Shown: positions 41,405 to 49,738 of the stretch, piece by piece | How positions within the stretch are numbered: the first letter of the stretch is position 1 | Layout of the letters: every line of letters begins with the position of its first letter | The notes under the pieces: generated by a model | Told to the model about the DNA's origin: nothing | What the model saw: only the letters and a program-made list of their open reading frames with translations | Database searches by the model: none | Assembly: GCF_014201905.1 (NCBI RefSeq) | Contig: NZ_JACHFM010000001.1 | Span: forward strand, 62,001 to 126,000 | Source: Amaricoccus macauensis | Lineage (GTDB): Bacteria > Pseudomonadota > Alphaproteobacteria > Rhodobacterales > Rhodobacteraceae | DNA: 64,000 nucleotides | Reading direction: 5' to 3' | Made by a program: the position numbers and the translations under genes

Positions 41405-42612
41405 CCGACGCCTACATCTACGACTGCGTCCGCACACCCCGGGGCCGTGGCCGCGCCGACGGCGCGCTCCACGAGGTGACGGCGCTCCGCCTCTCCGCCG
41501 CCACGCTCGACGCGCTCCGTGCCCGGACCGGCACTGCGACGGACGAACTCGACGACGTGATCTGGGGCAACGTCACGCAGGTCGGCGAACAGGGCGGCTG
41601 CCTCGCGCGCTCCGCGGTCCTCGCCTCCGGCCTGCCGGAAGCGGTGCCAGGCCTCTCGATCAACCGCTTCTGCGCCTCGGGCCTCGAGGCGGTGAACCTC
41701 GCGGCAAACCAGATTCGCGGCGGCGCGGGCGAGGCTTACGTGGCAGGCGGCGTCGAGATGATGAGCCGCATCCCCATGGGCTCGGACGGCGCGGCCATCG
41801 CCGTCGACCCGTCCCTCGCCATGAAGACCTACTTCGTGCCGCAGGGCATCAGCGCCGACATCATCGCCACCGAATACGGCTTCTCCCGCGACGACGTCGA
41901 CGCCTACGCCGTCGAGAGCCAGCGCCGCGCCGCCCTCGCATGGAGCGAAGGCCGCTTCGCCCGCTCCATCGTCCCGGTCACCGACCGGAACGGCGTCGAA
42001 ATCCTCGCCCGCGACGAGCACATGCGGCCCGAGACCGACATGCAGACGCTCGGCGCGCTCAAGCCCGCGTTCCGGGACATGGGCGAAACCATGCCCGGCT
42101 TCGACGCGGTGGCAATGCTGAAATACCCCCACCTCGAACGAGTCAACCACGTCCACCACGCCGGCAACTCGTCGGGTATCGTCGACGGCGCCGCCGCGAT
42201 GCTCATCGGCTCGAAGGGTTTCGGCGAGCGGCACGGCCTGAAACCCCGCGCCCGTATCCGCGCCACCGCCCGCGTCGGCACGGACCCGACGATCATGCTG
42301 ACCGGCCCGGTGCCCGCTACCGAGAAAGCGCTCGCCGCCGCCGGCATGACAATCGGCGCCCTCGACGTGATCGAGGTCAACGAGGCGTTCTCCGCGGTCG
42401 TCCTGCGCTTCCTGCAGGCGTTCGACGCCGACCCCACCAAGGTCAACCCCAACGGCGGAGCCATCGCCATGGGCCACCCGCTCGGTGCCACCGGCGCGAT
42501 GATCCTCGGCACCGCCCTCGACGAACTCGAGCGCACCGGCAAGGGAACGGCGCTCGCCACCCTTTGCGTCGCTTCCGGCATGGGTGCCGCGACGATCATC
42601 GAGCGAGTCTGA
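41401..42612 (+). CDS. Acetyl-CoA C-acyltransferase (thiolase)
   Basis: 403 aa. Thiolase marks: active Cys in SINRFCASGLEAVNLA (about residue 91), GGVEMMSRIPMG, the VNPNGGAIAMGHPLGATGA block with catalytic His (about 360) and LCVASGMGAATII with the second Cys (about 392). It cleaves 3-ketoacyl-CoA to acetyl-CoA and a shortened acyl-CoA. N-terminus YDCVRTPRGRGRADGAL is of the FadA/degradative type. Between the GFA and cupin genes, and part of the MerR-controlled operon. Confidence 0.95.
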   Translation: MTDAYIYDCVRTPRGRGRADGALHEVTALRLSAATLDALRARTGTATDELDDVIWGNVTQVGEQGGCLARSAVLASGLPEAVPGLSINRFCASGLEAVNLAANQIRGGAGEAYVAGGVEMMSRIPMGSDGAAIAVDPSLAMKTYFVPQGISADIIATEYGFSRDDVDAYAVESQRRAALAWSEGRFARSIVPVTDRNGVEILARDEHMRPETDMQTLGALKPAFRDMGETMPGFDAVAMLKYPHLERVNHVHHAGNSSGIVDGAAAMLIGSKGFGERHGLKPRARIRATARVGTDPTIMLTGPVPATEKALAAAGMTIGALDVIEVNEAFSAVVLRFLQAFDADPTKVNPNGGAIAMGHPLGATGAMILGTALDELERTGKGTALATLCVASGMGAATIIERV

Positions 42613-43082
42613 TGGGCATCATCGACGCCTCGACGGCGCCAGCAAAAACCGGCTCGGTCTACCCCGAACCCTACGCCAGCCAGGTCGCCGGCCGCTCGTC
42701 GCTGCGCCTCGGCGAGGCGGCGGGCCTCACCCAGTTCGGCGCCAATCTCGTCACCCTCGACCCCGGCGCCCGCTCCTCGCTCCGGCACTGGCACAAGTCC
42801 GAGGACGAATTCGTCATGGTGACCGAGGGCGAGCTCGTGCTCCTCCAGGACGAAGGCGAATACATCCTCCGCCCCGGCGATTGCGCCGCGTGGCAGGCGG
42901 GCGACCGGAACGGCCACTGCTTCCTCAACCGCACCGATGCGCCCGCCCGCTTCCTCGTCGTGGGCTCACGCGCGCCGCATGAGGTCTGCACCTATTCCGA
43001 CGTCGACATGATCCTCGAAGCAAAGGACGGCGCCGTCACCTTCACTTACCACGACGGCACTCCGTGGAACGGCCCGCGATGA
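42612..43082 (+). CDS. Cupin-domain protein
   Basis: 156 aa; its ATG shares one base with the thiolase stop. Cupin motif 1 is SSLRHWHKSEDEFVMVTEGE (two His and one Glu as metal ligands, about residues 56-75) and motif 2 is LRPGDCAAWQAGDRNGHCFL (about 90-110). A single-cupin metal site; the family includes small mannose-6-phosphate isomerase-like and dioxygenase-like proteins, so no reaction is assigned. C-terminal FTYHDGTPW is conserved in proteobacterial members. It ends the first half of the operon, before a strong hairpin. Confidence 0.88.
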   Translation: MGIIDASTAPAKTGSVYPEPYASQVAGRSSLRLGEAAGLTQFGANLVTLDPGARSSLRHWHKSEDEFVMVTEGELVLLQDEGEYILRPGDCAAWQAGDRNGHCFLNRTDAPARFLVVGSRAPHEVCTYSDVDMILEAKDGAVTFTYHDGTPWNGPR

Positions 43083-43145
43083 GCCGGGAACGCCCGCAAC
43101 CCTCCCGGAGGTCTTCATACGGCCTTGAAACCTGGAGAGCAGTCG

Positions 43146-43169
43146 GTTTTCCGCCATCAGGCGGAAAAC
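43146..43169 (+). terminator. Perfect 10-bp hairpin after the cupin gene
   Basis: GTTTTCCGCC-ATCA-GGCGGAAAAC is a perfect stem with a 4-nt loop, 64 bases past the cupin stop. It lacks a following T-run but its A/T base can act as a terminator or RNA-processing block between the cupin gene and fadJ. Confidence 0.5.
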
Positions 43170-43292
43170 AAGCAAAGAAACAATGCGCGCACCCGCGCGC
43201 GCAAGATGGCCGCCACAGCGGCCTCCCCCGGCGGCCGACGGCGCACCAGCTGGCCGTCGGGCGCGTGAATTCCTGATCCCGAGGATCTGCCG

Positions 43293-45491
43293 ATGCCCAT
43301 CTTCACCCTCACCACCGACTCCGACGGCGTCGCCACCATCACCTGGGATCTCCCCGGCCGGTCGATGAACGTCCTGACCGAGGAAGGCATCGCCGAGCTT
43401 GACGCCGCCGTCGACGCGGCCCTCGCCGACCCCGCGGTCAAGGGCATCGTCATCACCAGCGCGAAGCCCGATTTCGCCGGCGGCATGGACCTCTCGCTTC
43501 TCTCGCGGATGAAGGAGCGGGCAGGCGACGATCCGGCGCGCGGCCTCTTCGACGGCGTCATGGCGATGCACCGGCTGCTCCGCAAGATCGAGCGTGCCGG
43601 CATGGACCCGAAGACCCTGAAGGGCGGCAAGCCCGTCGCCTGCGCCATGCCGGGGCTGACCGCCGGCATCGGCACCGAGATCGCGCTCGCCTGTCACCGC
43701 CGCTTCCTTGCCGACCAGCCGAAAGCGAAGATCGGCCTGCCGGAGATCCTCGTCGGCCTCTTCCCCGGTGCCGGCGGCACCACCCGCCTCTCGCGGATGC
43801 TCGGCCTGATGGCCTCCGCACCGGCGCTGCTCGAAGGCAAGATGCTCACGCCCGCCGCTGCGAAATCCATGGGCCTCGTGGATGAGACCCCTGCGCCTGA
43901 CGACCTCCTCGCCGCCGCGAAGGCATGGGTGCTCGCGGCCGAACCCGCCGCGCTGGTGAAGCCGTGGGACGCGAAGGGCTACAGGTTCCCCGGCGGCGCC
44001 CCGTACCAGCCGGCAGGCTTCATGACCTTTGTCGGCGCCAACGCCATGGTGCTCGGCAAGACCCAGGGCGCCTACCCGGCCGCGAAGGCGATGCTTTCGG
44101 CGATCTACGAGGGCGCGCTCGTCGACTTCGACACCGCACTCCGCATCGAGGCCCGCTGGTTCACCTCCGTCCTCATGGACCCGTCGTCCGCCGCGATGAT
44201 CCGCTCGCTCTTCCTCAGCAAGCAGGCGCTGGAGAAGGGCGCGCTGCGCCCCGACGTGCCCGAGGGGCCGGTCAGCAAGCTCGGCGTCCTCGGCGCCGGC
44301 ATGATGGGCGCGGGCATCGCCACCGTCGCGGCGCAGGCCGGCATCGACGTCGTGCTCATCGACCGCGATCAGGACGCGGCCGACCGGGGCCGAGCCCATG
44401 CAGCCGCCTACTTCGACGACGGCGTCAAACGTCGGAAGACCACGCCCGAAAAGCGCGACGCCGCCCTTGCCCGCATCACCGCCACCCCGGACTTTGCCGC
44501 CCTCGCGGGGTGCGATCTCGTGGTGGAAGCCGTCTTCGAGGATCCGGCCGTCAAGGCCGACGCCACGGCCCGCGCCGAGGCCGTCCTCGGGCCGGACGCG
44601 ATCTTCGCCACCAACACCTCGACTCTGCCGATCAGTGACCTCGCCCGCGCCAGCAGCGACCCCGCCCGCTTCGTCGGCATCCATTTCTTCTCGCCCGTCG
44701 AGAAGATGGCGCTGGTCGAGATCATCCGTGGCCGCGAGACCGGCGATGCCGCCGTGGCGAAAGCCCTCGATTTCGTCCGCCAGATCCGCAAGACCCCGAT
44801 CGTCGTCAACGACGCGCGCTTCTTCTACGCCAACCGCTGCATCCTGCCCTACATCAACGAGGGCGTGCGCATGGTGGCCGAGGGCGTCGAGCCGGCGCTG
44901 ATCGAGAACGCCGCCAAACAACTCGGCTTCCCCCTCGGCCCGCTGCAACTCACCGATGAAGTCTCGCTCGACCTCGGGGTGAAGATCGCCAAGGCAACGA
45001 AGGCCGCCATGGGTGACGCCTACCCCGAAAGCCCCGCCGATGGCGTGCTCTTCACCCTCGCCGACGCCGGCCGCCTCGGACGCAAGGCGAAGGCCGGCTT
45101 CTACGCCTACGACGACAAGGGCAAGCGTCAGGGCCTCTGGAGCGGGCTCAAAGAGCACTGGCCGCCCCGGGACGATCAGCCGGACCTGACCGAGGTCCAG
45201 CACCGCCTCGCGATGATCCAGACCCTGGAGGCGGTCCGCGCCTTCGAGCAGGGCGTGCTCACCGACATCCGCGAAGGCGACGTCGGCGCGATCCTCGGCT
45301 GGGGCTACATGCCGTGGTCCGGCGGCCCGTTCTCGTGGCTCGACATCCTCGGCGCGGAGCAGGCGGTCGAGATCAGCGAAGGGCTCGCCGCAGACCACGG
45401 CGAGCGCTTCACCGCCCCGAAGCTCCTGCGCGATCTGGCCGAAAAGGGAGACAGCTTCTACGGCCGCTTCCGTCCGGCGGAAGCGGCCTGA
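43293..45491 (+). CDS. fadJ: Multifunctional enoyl-CoA hydratase / 3-hydroxyacyl-CoA dehydrogenase
   Basis: 732 aa. The N-terminal crotonase domain has ITWDLPGRSMNVLTEEG, DFAGGMDLSLLS (oxyanion hole, about 63) and LPEILVGLFPGAGGTTRLSR (about 148). The dehydrogenase part has the NAD site KLGVLGAGMMGAGIATVAAQ (about 330), DLVVEAVFEDPAVK, IFATNTSTLPI and RFVGIHFFSPVEKMALVEII (about 460). The C-terminal 3HCDH domain ends in GWGYMPWSGGPFSWLDILG. It does hydration and NAD-dependent oxidation in beta-oxidation; the thiolase for the last step is encoded upstream. The domain order is that of FadB/FadJ. Confidence 0.93.
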   Translation: MPIFTLTTDSDGVATITWDLPGRSMNVLTEEGIAELDAAVDAALADPAVKGIVITSAKPDFAGGMDLSLLSRMKERAGDDPARGLFDGVMAMHRLLRKIERAGMDPKTLKGGKPVACAMPGLTAGIGTEIALACHRRFLADQPKAKIGLPEILVGLFPGAGGTTRLSRMLGLMASAPALLEGKMLTPAAAKSMGLVDETPAPDDLLAAAKAWVLAAEPAALVKPWDAKGYRFPGGAPYQPAGFMTFVGANAMVLGKTQGAYPAAKAMLSAIYEGALVDFDTALRIEARWFTSVLMDPSSAAMIRSLFLSKQALEKGALRPDVPEGPVSKLGVLGAGMMGAGIATVAAQAGIDVVLIDRDQDAADRGRAHAAAYFDDGVKRRKTTPEKRDAALARITATPDFAALAGCDLVVEAVFEDPAVKADATARAEAVLGPDAIFATNTSTLPISDLARASSDPARFVGIHFFSPVEKMALVEIIRGRETGDAAVAKALDFVRQIRKTPIVVNDARFFYANRCILPYINEGVRMVAEGVEPALIENAAKQLGFPLGPLQLTDEVSLDLGVKIAKATKAAMGDAYPESPADGVLFTLADAGRLGRKAKAGFYAYDDKGKRQGLWSGLKEHWPPRDDQPDLTEVQHRLAMIQTLEAVRAFEQGVLTDIREGDVGAILGWGYMPWSGGPFSWLDILGAEQAVEISEGLAADHGERFTAPKLLRDLAEKGDSFYGRFRPAEAA

Positions 45492-45508
45492 GGTCGCTGG
45501 GCCTCAGC
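45489..45508. terminator. Weak hairpin between convergent fadJ and lactonase genes
   Basis: CTGAGG-8 nt-CCTCAG covers the fadJ stop and the short gap before the convergent gene. It may serve as a shared terminator; no T-run is present. Confidence 0.3.
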
Positions 45509-45510
45509 CG

Positions 45511-46374
45511 TCAGGCGGCGGGAAGCTTCACGCCGTAGACCGCTTCCGCCGTGCCATGCGCCATGGCGTGCTGCTCCGCCTCGGAGCAGCCCCCGAGGAT
45601 CGCGCGGAAAGCGTCGATCCAGTCGGGCAGCGTGCCGCCCTTCACCGTGCAGACCGGCCAGTCGCTGCCCCAGAGACAGCGATCCGGGCCGAAAGCCGCG
45701 ATCACCGCCTCGACCCATGGCGCAACGGTGGCAAGGCTCGCCGCGCCGGGCGCCACATAGGCGAAGACCCCGGAGAGCTTCGCCACCACGTTCGGCTCGG
45801 CCGCGAGCGCCGTCATCCCGGCGTGCCAACTCTCCCACGCGCCGCCGGCGATGTCCGGCACGCCGCAGTGGTCCATGACCAGCCGGGTTTCGGGACAGGC
45901 GCGGGCAAGCGCCACCGCGATCGGCAATTGCCGGGCGAGAAAGCACATGTCGAAGGAGAGACCCCGCGCGCCGATCCGGCGGACGTTGGCGCGAAAGGTC
46001 TCGCTCTCCGACACATCGTCGGTCGTCTCGTGCAGGATGCGCCGGTAGCCGACCACCCCGAGCGAGCCGCCCTCGTCGAGCCACGCCTCGAAACCCGCGT
46101 CGGTCTCCGGCCGGCACGAGGCGATCTGCCCGAGCACACCGCTGGCCGGATCCCCCGCGAGCCGGGCGATCATCCGGGACTCGGCGCGATAGTCGACCGC
46201 ATCGACCTCCATGAAGATCGACCCGGCCACTCCGCGCCCCGCCACCAGATCGCGATAGTCACCAAGCGTGAAGGCCCGCCCCCTGAGCGCGGGGGCGTTC
46301 TCCGTCCAGGCGTAGCTCTGCTGTTCCGGGTAGACGAGATGCTGATGGGTATCGAGAAGCGGAACGAGGCTCAT
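45511..46374 (-). CDS. Amidohydrolase-2 family lactonase (sugar-acid type)
   Basis: 287 aa. The TIM-barrel start LLDTHQHLVYP holds the D-x-H-x-H metal motif. Further parts: FMEVDAVDYRAESRMI, GVVGYRRILHETTDD, LSFDMCFLARQLP, LVMDHCGVPDI (His, about 168) and CLWGSDWPVCTVKGG (catalytic Asp, about 238). This matches fuconolactonase/rhamnonolactonase-type enzymes. Its ATG overlaps the stop of the FAH-type gene upstream, and in L-fucose or L-rhamnose oxidation pathways these two enzymes work in succession. The exact sugar cannot be told. Confidence 0.88.
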   Translation of the reverse strand: MSLVPLLDTHQHLVYPEQQSYAWTENAPALRGRAFTLGDYRDLVAGRGVAGSIFMEVDAVDYRAESRMIARLAGDPASGVLGQIASCRPETDAGFEAWLDEGGSLGVVGYRRILHETTDDVSESETFRANVRRIGARGLSFDMCFLARQLPIAVALARACPETRLVMDHCGVPDIAGGAWESWHAGMTALAAEPNVVAKLSGVFAYVAPGAASLATVAPWVEAVIAAFGPDRCLWGSDWPVCTVKGGTLPDWIDAFRAILGGCSEAEQHAMAHGTAEAVYGVKLPAA

Positions 46375-47219
46375 TCCGGGTCGGCGATGCAGGTCTGCCG
46401 CTGCTCGCCAAGCCCCTCGATGCCAAGCTCCATCACGTCACCGGGCTTCAGGTACACCGGCGGCTTCATCCCCATGCCGACGCCCGGAGGCGTCCCGGTC
46501 GAGATGATGTCACCGGGCTCGAGGCTCATGAACTCGCTGAGGTACGAGACCAGATGCTTCACGCCGTAAACCATGGTCGCCGTCGAGCCGTTCTGCCGGG
46601 TGTCGCCGTTCACCTTCAGCCACATCTTCAGCGCCTGCGGGTCGGCGACCTCGTCGCGCGTGACGAGCCACGGGCCGGTCGGCCCGAAGGTGTCGCAGGA
46701 CTTGCCCTTGGTCCACTGGCCCTGACGCTCGGCCTGAAACGCCCGCTCGGAGACGTCGTTGATCGTGCAGTAACCCGCAACGTGGTCGAGGGCGTTCTCC
46801 TCGGAGACGTACTTCGCCCGCTTGCCGATGACGATGCCGAGCTCGACCTCCCAGTCGGTCTTCTGCGAGCCGCGCGGGATCAGCACCTCGTCGTTCGGGC
46901 CGCAGATCGCGCTCGTTGCCTTCATGAAGACCACGGGCTCGGACGGGACGGGGAGGTTCGATTCCGCCGCATGGTCGGCATAGTTCAGTCCGATGCAGAC
47001 GAACTTGCCCGTACCGCCGACGCAGGCACCGAGACGGACGGACGCATCGACCGCCGGCAGCTTCGAGAGATCAAGACCGCGCAGGCGCGCAAGCCCCTCA
47101 TCGGAAAGCGTTACCCCGGCGATGTCGCCGACGAGACCGGAGAGATCGCGGATCGTCCCCTCCGCATCGAGAACACCAGGCTTCTCCGATCCCTTCGCGC
47201 CGTAGCGGACGAGCTTCAT
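46371..47219 (-). CDS. Fumarylacetoacetate-hydrolase family protein (sugar-acid type)
   Basis: 281 aa from the ATG giving MKLVRYGAKGSEKPGVLD. FAH-fold marks: KFVCIGLNYADHAAES with the catalytic His (about residue 75), EPVVFMKATSAICGPND, KTDWEVELGIVIGKRAKYV with metal-binding Glu residues (about 117), GYCTINDVSERAFQ and EPGDIISTGTPPGVGMGM. This is the subgroup of 2,4-diketo-3-deoxy-L-fuconate or rhamnonate hydrolases and ureidoglycolate lyases. ATGA coupling with the lactonase gene suggests a sugar-acid role over tyrosine breakdown. Confidence 0.9.
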   Translation of the reverse strand: MKLVRYGAKGSEKPGVLDAEGTIRDLSGLVGDIAGVTLSDEGLARLRGLDLSKLPAVDASVRLGACVGGTGKFVCIGLNYADHAAESNLPVPSEPVVFMKATSAICGPNDEVLIPRGSQKTDWEVELGIVIGKRAKYVSEENALDHVAGYCTINDVSERAFQAERQGQWTKGKSCDTFGPTGPWLVTRDEVADPQALKMWLKVNGDTRQNGSTATMVYGVKHLVSYLSEFMSLEPGDIISTGTPPGVGMGMKPPVYLKPGDVMELGIEGLGEQRQTCIADPE

Positions 47220-47535
47220 CTCTCTCTCCCTTCCTTGGAATGCGGCGCACTCGCGCCCTGTCTTTGGTCCGTTACATCCGACACTTCCGGCGGGATGTCC
47301 ACTCCCCGCGGCGCCCCACGCAAGCGCCAGCCCCCAAAGCTTCACCTGCAACGTATTGAAGACACAGGAATTAACTTATGTTCTTAAATAATTAAGATCA
47401 CATCAGCGGCACGGGATCGCGATCGGCCTGCCGCCCGGCGCATGGCTGCCATGCGTGAACTGCATCTGCTCGCCGCGCCCCCGGAAGGGCTATATTGCCA
47501 GCATCGCTCCCCACGGTTCCAGAGTTCACAGTACC
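47220..47535. promoter_or_regulatory. Divergent promoter region with A/T-rich patch
   Basis: This 316-base gap separates the sugar-acid operon from SemiSWEET and holds no gene. TTAACTTATGTTCTTAAATA and the inverted repeat CTTAA-ATAA-TTAAG (47383-47396) make a strongly A/T-rich patch, unusual here and likely a promoter plus regulator site. Confidence 0.45.
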
Positions 47536-47811
47536 ATGTCTTCGCTTCTCGAGTTGACCGGGCTCATCGCGGCCGGCCTTACCACCTTCGCCTTCCTGCC
47601 GCAGGTCGTGCAGACCTGGCGCAGCCGCTCGACCGAGGGGCTGAACCTGCCGATGCTGGCAGTCCTCGCCTCGGGCATCGTGCTCTGGACAATCTACGGC
47701 TTCGGCACCGGGCAGCTGCCGGTGATCCTCGCCAACACCGTCACCCTCTGCCTCGTGGCGATCCTGCTCGGCATGAAGCTGCGCGACACGCTCTTCGGCG
47801 CCCGCGCCTAG
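47536..47811 (+). CDS. SemiSWEET-type sugar transporter
   Basis: 91 aa from the ATG giving MSSLLELTGLIAAGLTT. Three membrane helices with family motifs: FAFLPQVVQTWRSRSTEGLN (PQ motif, about residues 20-39), LASGIVLWTIYGFGTGQLP (about 46) and VILANTVTLCLVAILLGMKL. SemiSWEETs dimerise to carry sugars such as sucrose or glucose by facilitated diffusion. It is divergent from the sugar-acid operon. A Met further upstream is preceded by a Pro/Arg-rich stretch and is not used. It ends at a 15-bp hairpin. Confidence 0.92.
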   Translation: MSSLLELTGLIAAGLTTFAFLPQVVQTWRSRSTEGLNLPMLAVLASGIVLWTIYGFGTGQLPVILANTVTLCLVAILLGMKLRDTLFGARA

Positions 47812-47864
47812 CGCTGGAGCGGTTCCGGCAAAGCCGGATCAGGTTCTGGAGTTTCCGCGACAAT

Positions 47865-47898
47865 CCGGGCCATCGGGCGACACCGCCCGATGGCCCGG
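47865..47898. terminator. Bidirectional terminator hairpin
   Basis: CCGGGCCATCGGGCG-ACAC-CGCCCGATGGCCCGG is a perfect 15-bp stem with a 4-nt loop between SemiSWEET and the convergent 550-aa gene. No T-run is present, but the stability suggests a shared transcription end. Confidence 0.65.
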
Positions 47899-47902
47899 CG
47901 CT

Positions 47903-49555
47903 TCAAAGCGCCTCGATCCAGATCAGGCTCAGGTCCGGGTTCGCTTCCGGCAGCGCGCCCTCCCCCTGCCACTCGGCGGCCTCGATCGTGGCGTAACGCA
48001 CCTCCTCGCCGAAGCCGAGTTCGGTCCGGCCGTTCGCCTCCACCAGCTTCGTGCCGATCAGGCTGCCATCCTCCGCATAGGCGGTAATCTCCGCCGCCTC
48101 GTGGGCGCTGCCGCGCTTCGAGAGCCCGGCCACCACGACGGCCACCAGATCACTGCTCTCGCCGAGGTCGACCAGCAGCTTCTCCGAGCCCGCATCCGAA
48201 CGCTCGATATCGGATGGCTTGCCGATATCGGCCACGCCGATCCGGCCATTCTCCGCGACGACGGTCGTGGCGCTCCCGTCGCTCGCAAAGGCGAAGACGT
48301 CCGCCTCGCCCAGCGAAAGCGCCGGCCCGGCCTTGCGCAGGAGCGCTGCGACCTCGCCCCCCTCGCCCGTGTCCGCATCGGTCGCCACCAGCTCCGCCGC
48401 CGCGACCTTCACCTCGGTCAGCGTCTCGGAAAGCTTCTCCGCCGGCGTGTTGTCGTCGTGCTCCAGTGCCGTCGCCACCGCCGTCGTCGCACTGGCGTCG
48501 GCTCCGGCCTTGTTGCCGTTCATCAGCGCGCGCGCGTCTTTCCAGTCGAAATCATTGAACATCACCCGCAGCCGGTAGCCGCCGCCCGCCTTGACGACCT
48601 GATGCTCGTGGCCGACCTGCGCCGACAGGGTTTCGCCCGCCTTCAGCCGGTTGTCCCAGTTGGCAAGCAGCCGGGTATCGTTGACCGCGAAGGCATGGCT
48701 GCCCGCGTCCGACCCGTCGATCGTCGTCTTGAAGGTCTTGCCCGGCCCGATGTTCTCGAACTTCTTCAGCCCCTGCGCCACGTCGAGCGCCTCGGCCATC
48801 TTGGCCCCGAAGCGGTTGCCCTCCAGGAAGATGCCGCCGCGCACCAGCTTGCCAAGCCCCGGGCCATCCATGCCATTCGCGTACTTGTCGAGATCCTGCT
48901 TCGCGATCGGAATGGTGAAGGTCCGCGTGATGTTGCGGGCTTCAGGTTCCAGGTTCGACGCGAAGTTGGTGCGGCCATGCTGGACGATGGCGAAGTGCTG
49001 CTTGATCTTGGCGTCGGTAAACCCCTCGTTGCGCAGATAACCGATCGCCTCCGCCGGCACGTGCGCTCCACCACCGGCGCTGTAGACCACGACCTCCTTC
49101 GGATTGTTGCCGCCGCCCTTGCCGATCGCCGAGATGATGTCCGAGACAAGCTCGCGCGAGGCATGGGAAAGGCCGGAGCGCTGCTGCGCGTTGTAGTTCC
49201 ACGAACTCGTGACTTCGCCCTGCACCGAGTCGATCACCGCCCAGCCCGGCGCCATCTTCTCCAGCGCAGGCTTGGCGTACTGCTTGAAGAAAAGGTAGTT
49301 CCCGGCCGCGATCTTGTTCTTCGCCAGCTCGTCGAAGCGCGGATCGCCATCCATGTTGCTCGGCGTATTCTTGATCGGGTGCACCATGTGGAACTGGCCG
49401 CCATCGGTCGTATCGCCGAAGATCAGCCCGGCGATCGAGATGTCGGGGTCCGACTTTGCGGTCTGACGGGCCTTGGCGGCGCCAACGAGCATCGCGAGGT
49501 TGTCATCGGGGTCACGGTAACCGTCATGGCTCAGCCAGACACGAACTTTGGTCAT
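47903..49555 (-). CDS. Large nucleoside-hydrolase-like protein, function unknown
   Basis: 550 aa from the ATG giving MTKVRVWLSHDGYRDPDDN. The first 25 residues (LSHDGYRDPDDNLAMLVGA) resemble the Asp-rich calcium site at the N-terminus of nucleoside hydrolases (DxDxxxDD). Residues about 145-215 contain KEVVVYSAGGGAHVPAEAI and KIKQHFAIVQHGRTN, fitting the following strands. The part 220-360 could be a second domain; residues about 400-550 look beta-rich with Asp/Glu/Ala, like a carbohydrate-binding or secreted tail. No signal peptide is present. It may be related to the Sde182-type nucleoside-hydrolase-like family, but I am not sure. It is a single gene with its own terminator. Confidence 0.7.
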   Translation of the reverse strand: MTKVRVWLSHDGYRDPDDNLAMLVGAAKARQTAKSDPDISIAGLIFGDTTDGGQFHMVHPIKNTPSNMDGDPRFDELAKNKIAAGNYLFFKQYAKPALEKMAPGWAVIDSVQGEVTSSWNYNAQQRSGLSHASRELVSDIISAIGKGGGNNPKEVVVYSAGGGAHVPAEAIGYLRNEGFTDAKIKQHFAIVQHGRTNFASNLEPEARNITRTFTIPIAKQDLDKYANGMDGPGLGKLVRGGIFLEGNRFGAKMAEALDVAQGLKKFENIGPGKTFKTTIDGSDAGSHAFAVNDTRLLANWDNRLKAGETLSAQVGHEHQVVKAGGGYRLRVMFNDFDWKDARALMNGNKAGADASATTAVATALEHDDNTPAEKLSETLTEVKVAAAELVATDADTGEGGEVAALLRKAGPALSLGEADVFAFASDGSATTVVAENGRIGVADIGKPSDIERSDAGSEKLLVDLGESSDLVAVVVAGLSKRGSAHEAAEITAYAEDGSLIGTKLVEANGRTELGFGEEVRYATIEAAEWQGEGALPEANPDLSLIWIEAL

Positions 49556-49714
49556 CGGGGAGGTCTCCGTCTTGAACGCAGGCACGAGGGCTCAGGGCGT
49601 GAGCCTGAGGCCATATCCTCTCTGGGGGTTGGTCTTTATACGATAGGCGGGCGGAGCCCGATCACCTAGCAGGAATCGCCCTGCGAGCCGAATTTAGGCA
49701 CATCCTATGGTCCC

Positions 49715-49732
49715 GGTTCCCAAACGGGAACC
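49715..49732 (-). terminator. Hairpin after the ketosynthase gene
   Basis: GGTTCCC-AAAC-GGGAACC forms a 7-bp stem 7 bases beyond the ketosynthase stop on the minus strand. A likely end of the lpxD-ACP-KAS operon, without a clear T-run. Confidence 0.5.
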
Positions 49733-49738
49733 CCACCC

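Noticed and set aside
43083-43292. A gene between the cupin and fadJ
   Set aside because: Only a 70-codon frame with shadow-like content; the hairpin and the fadJ ribosome site explain the region better.
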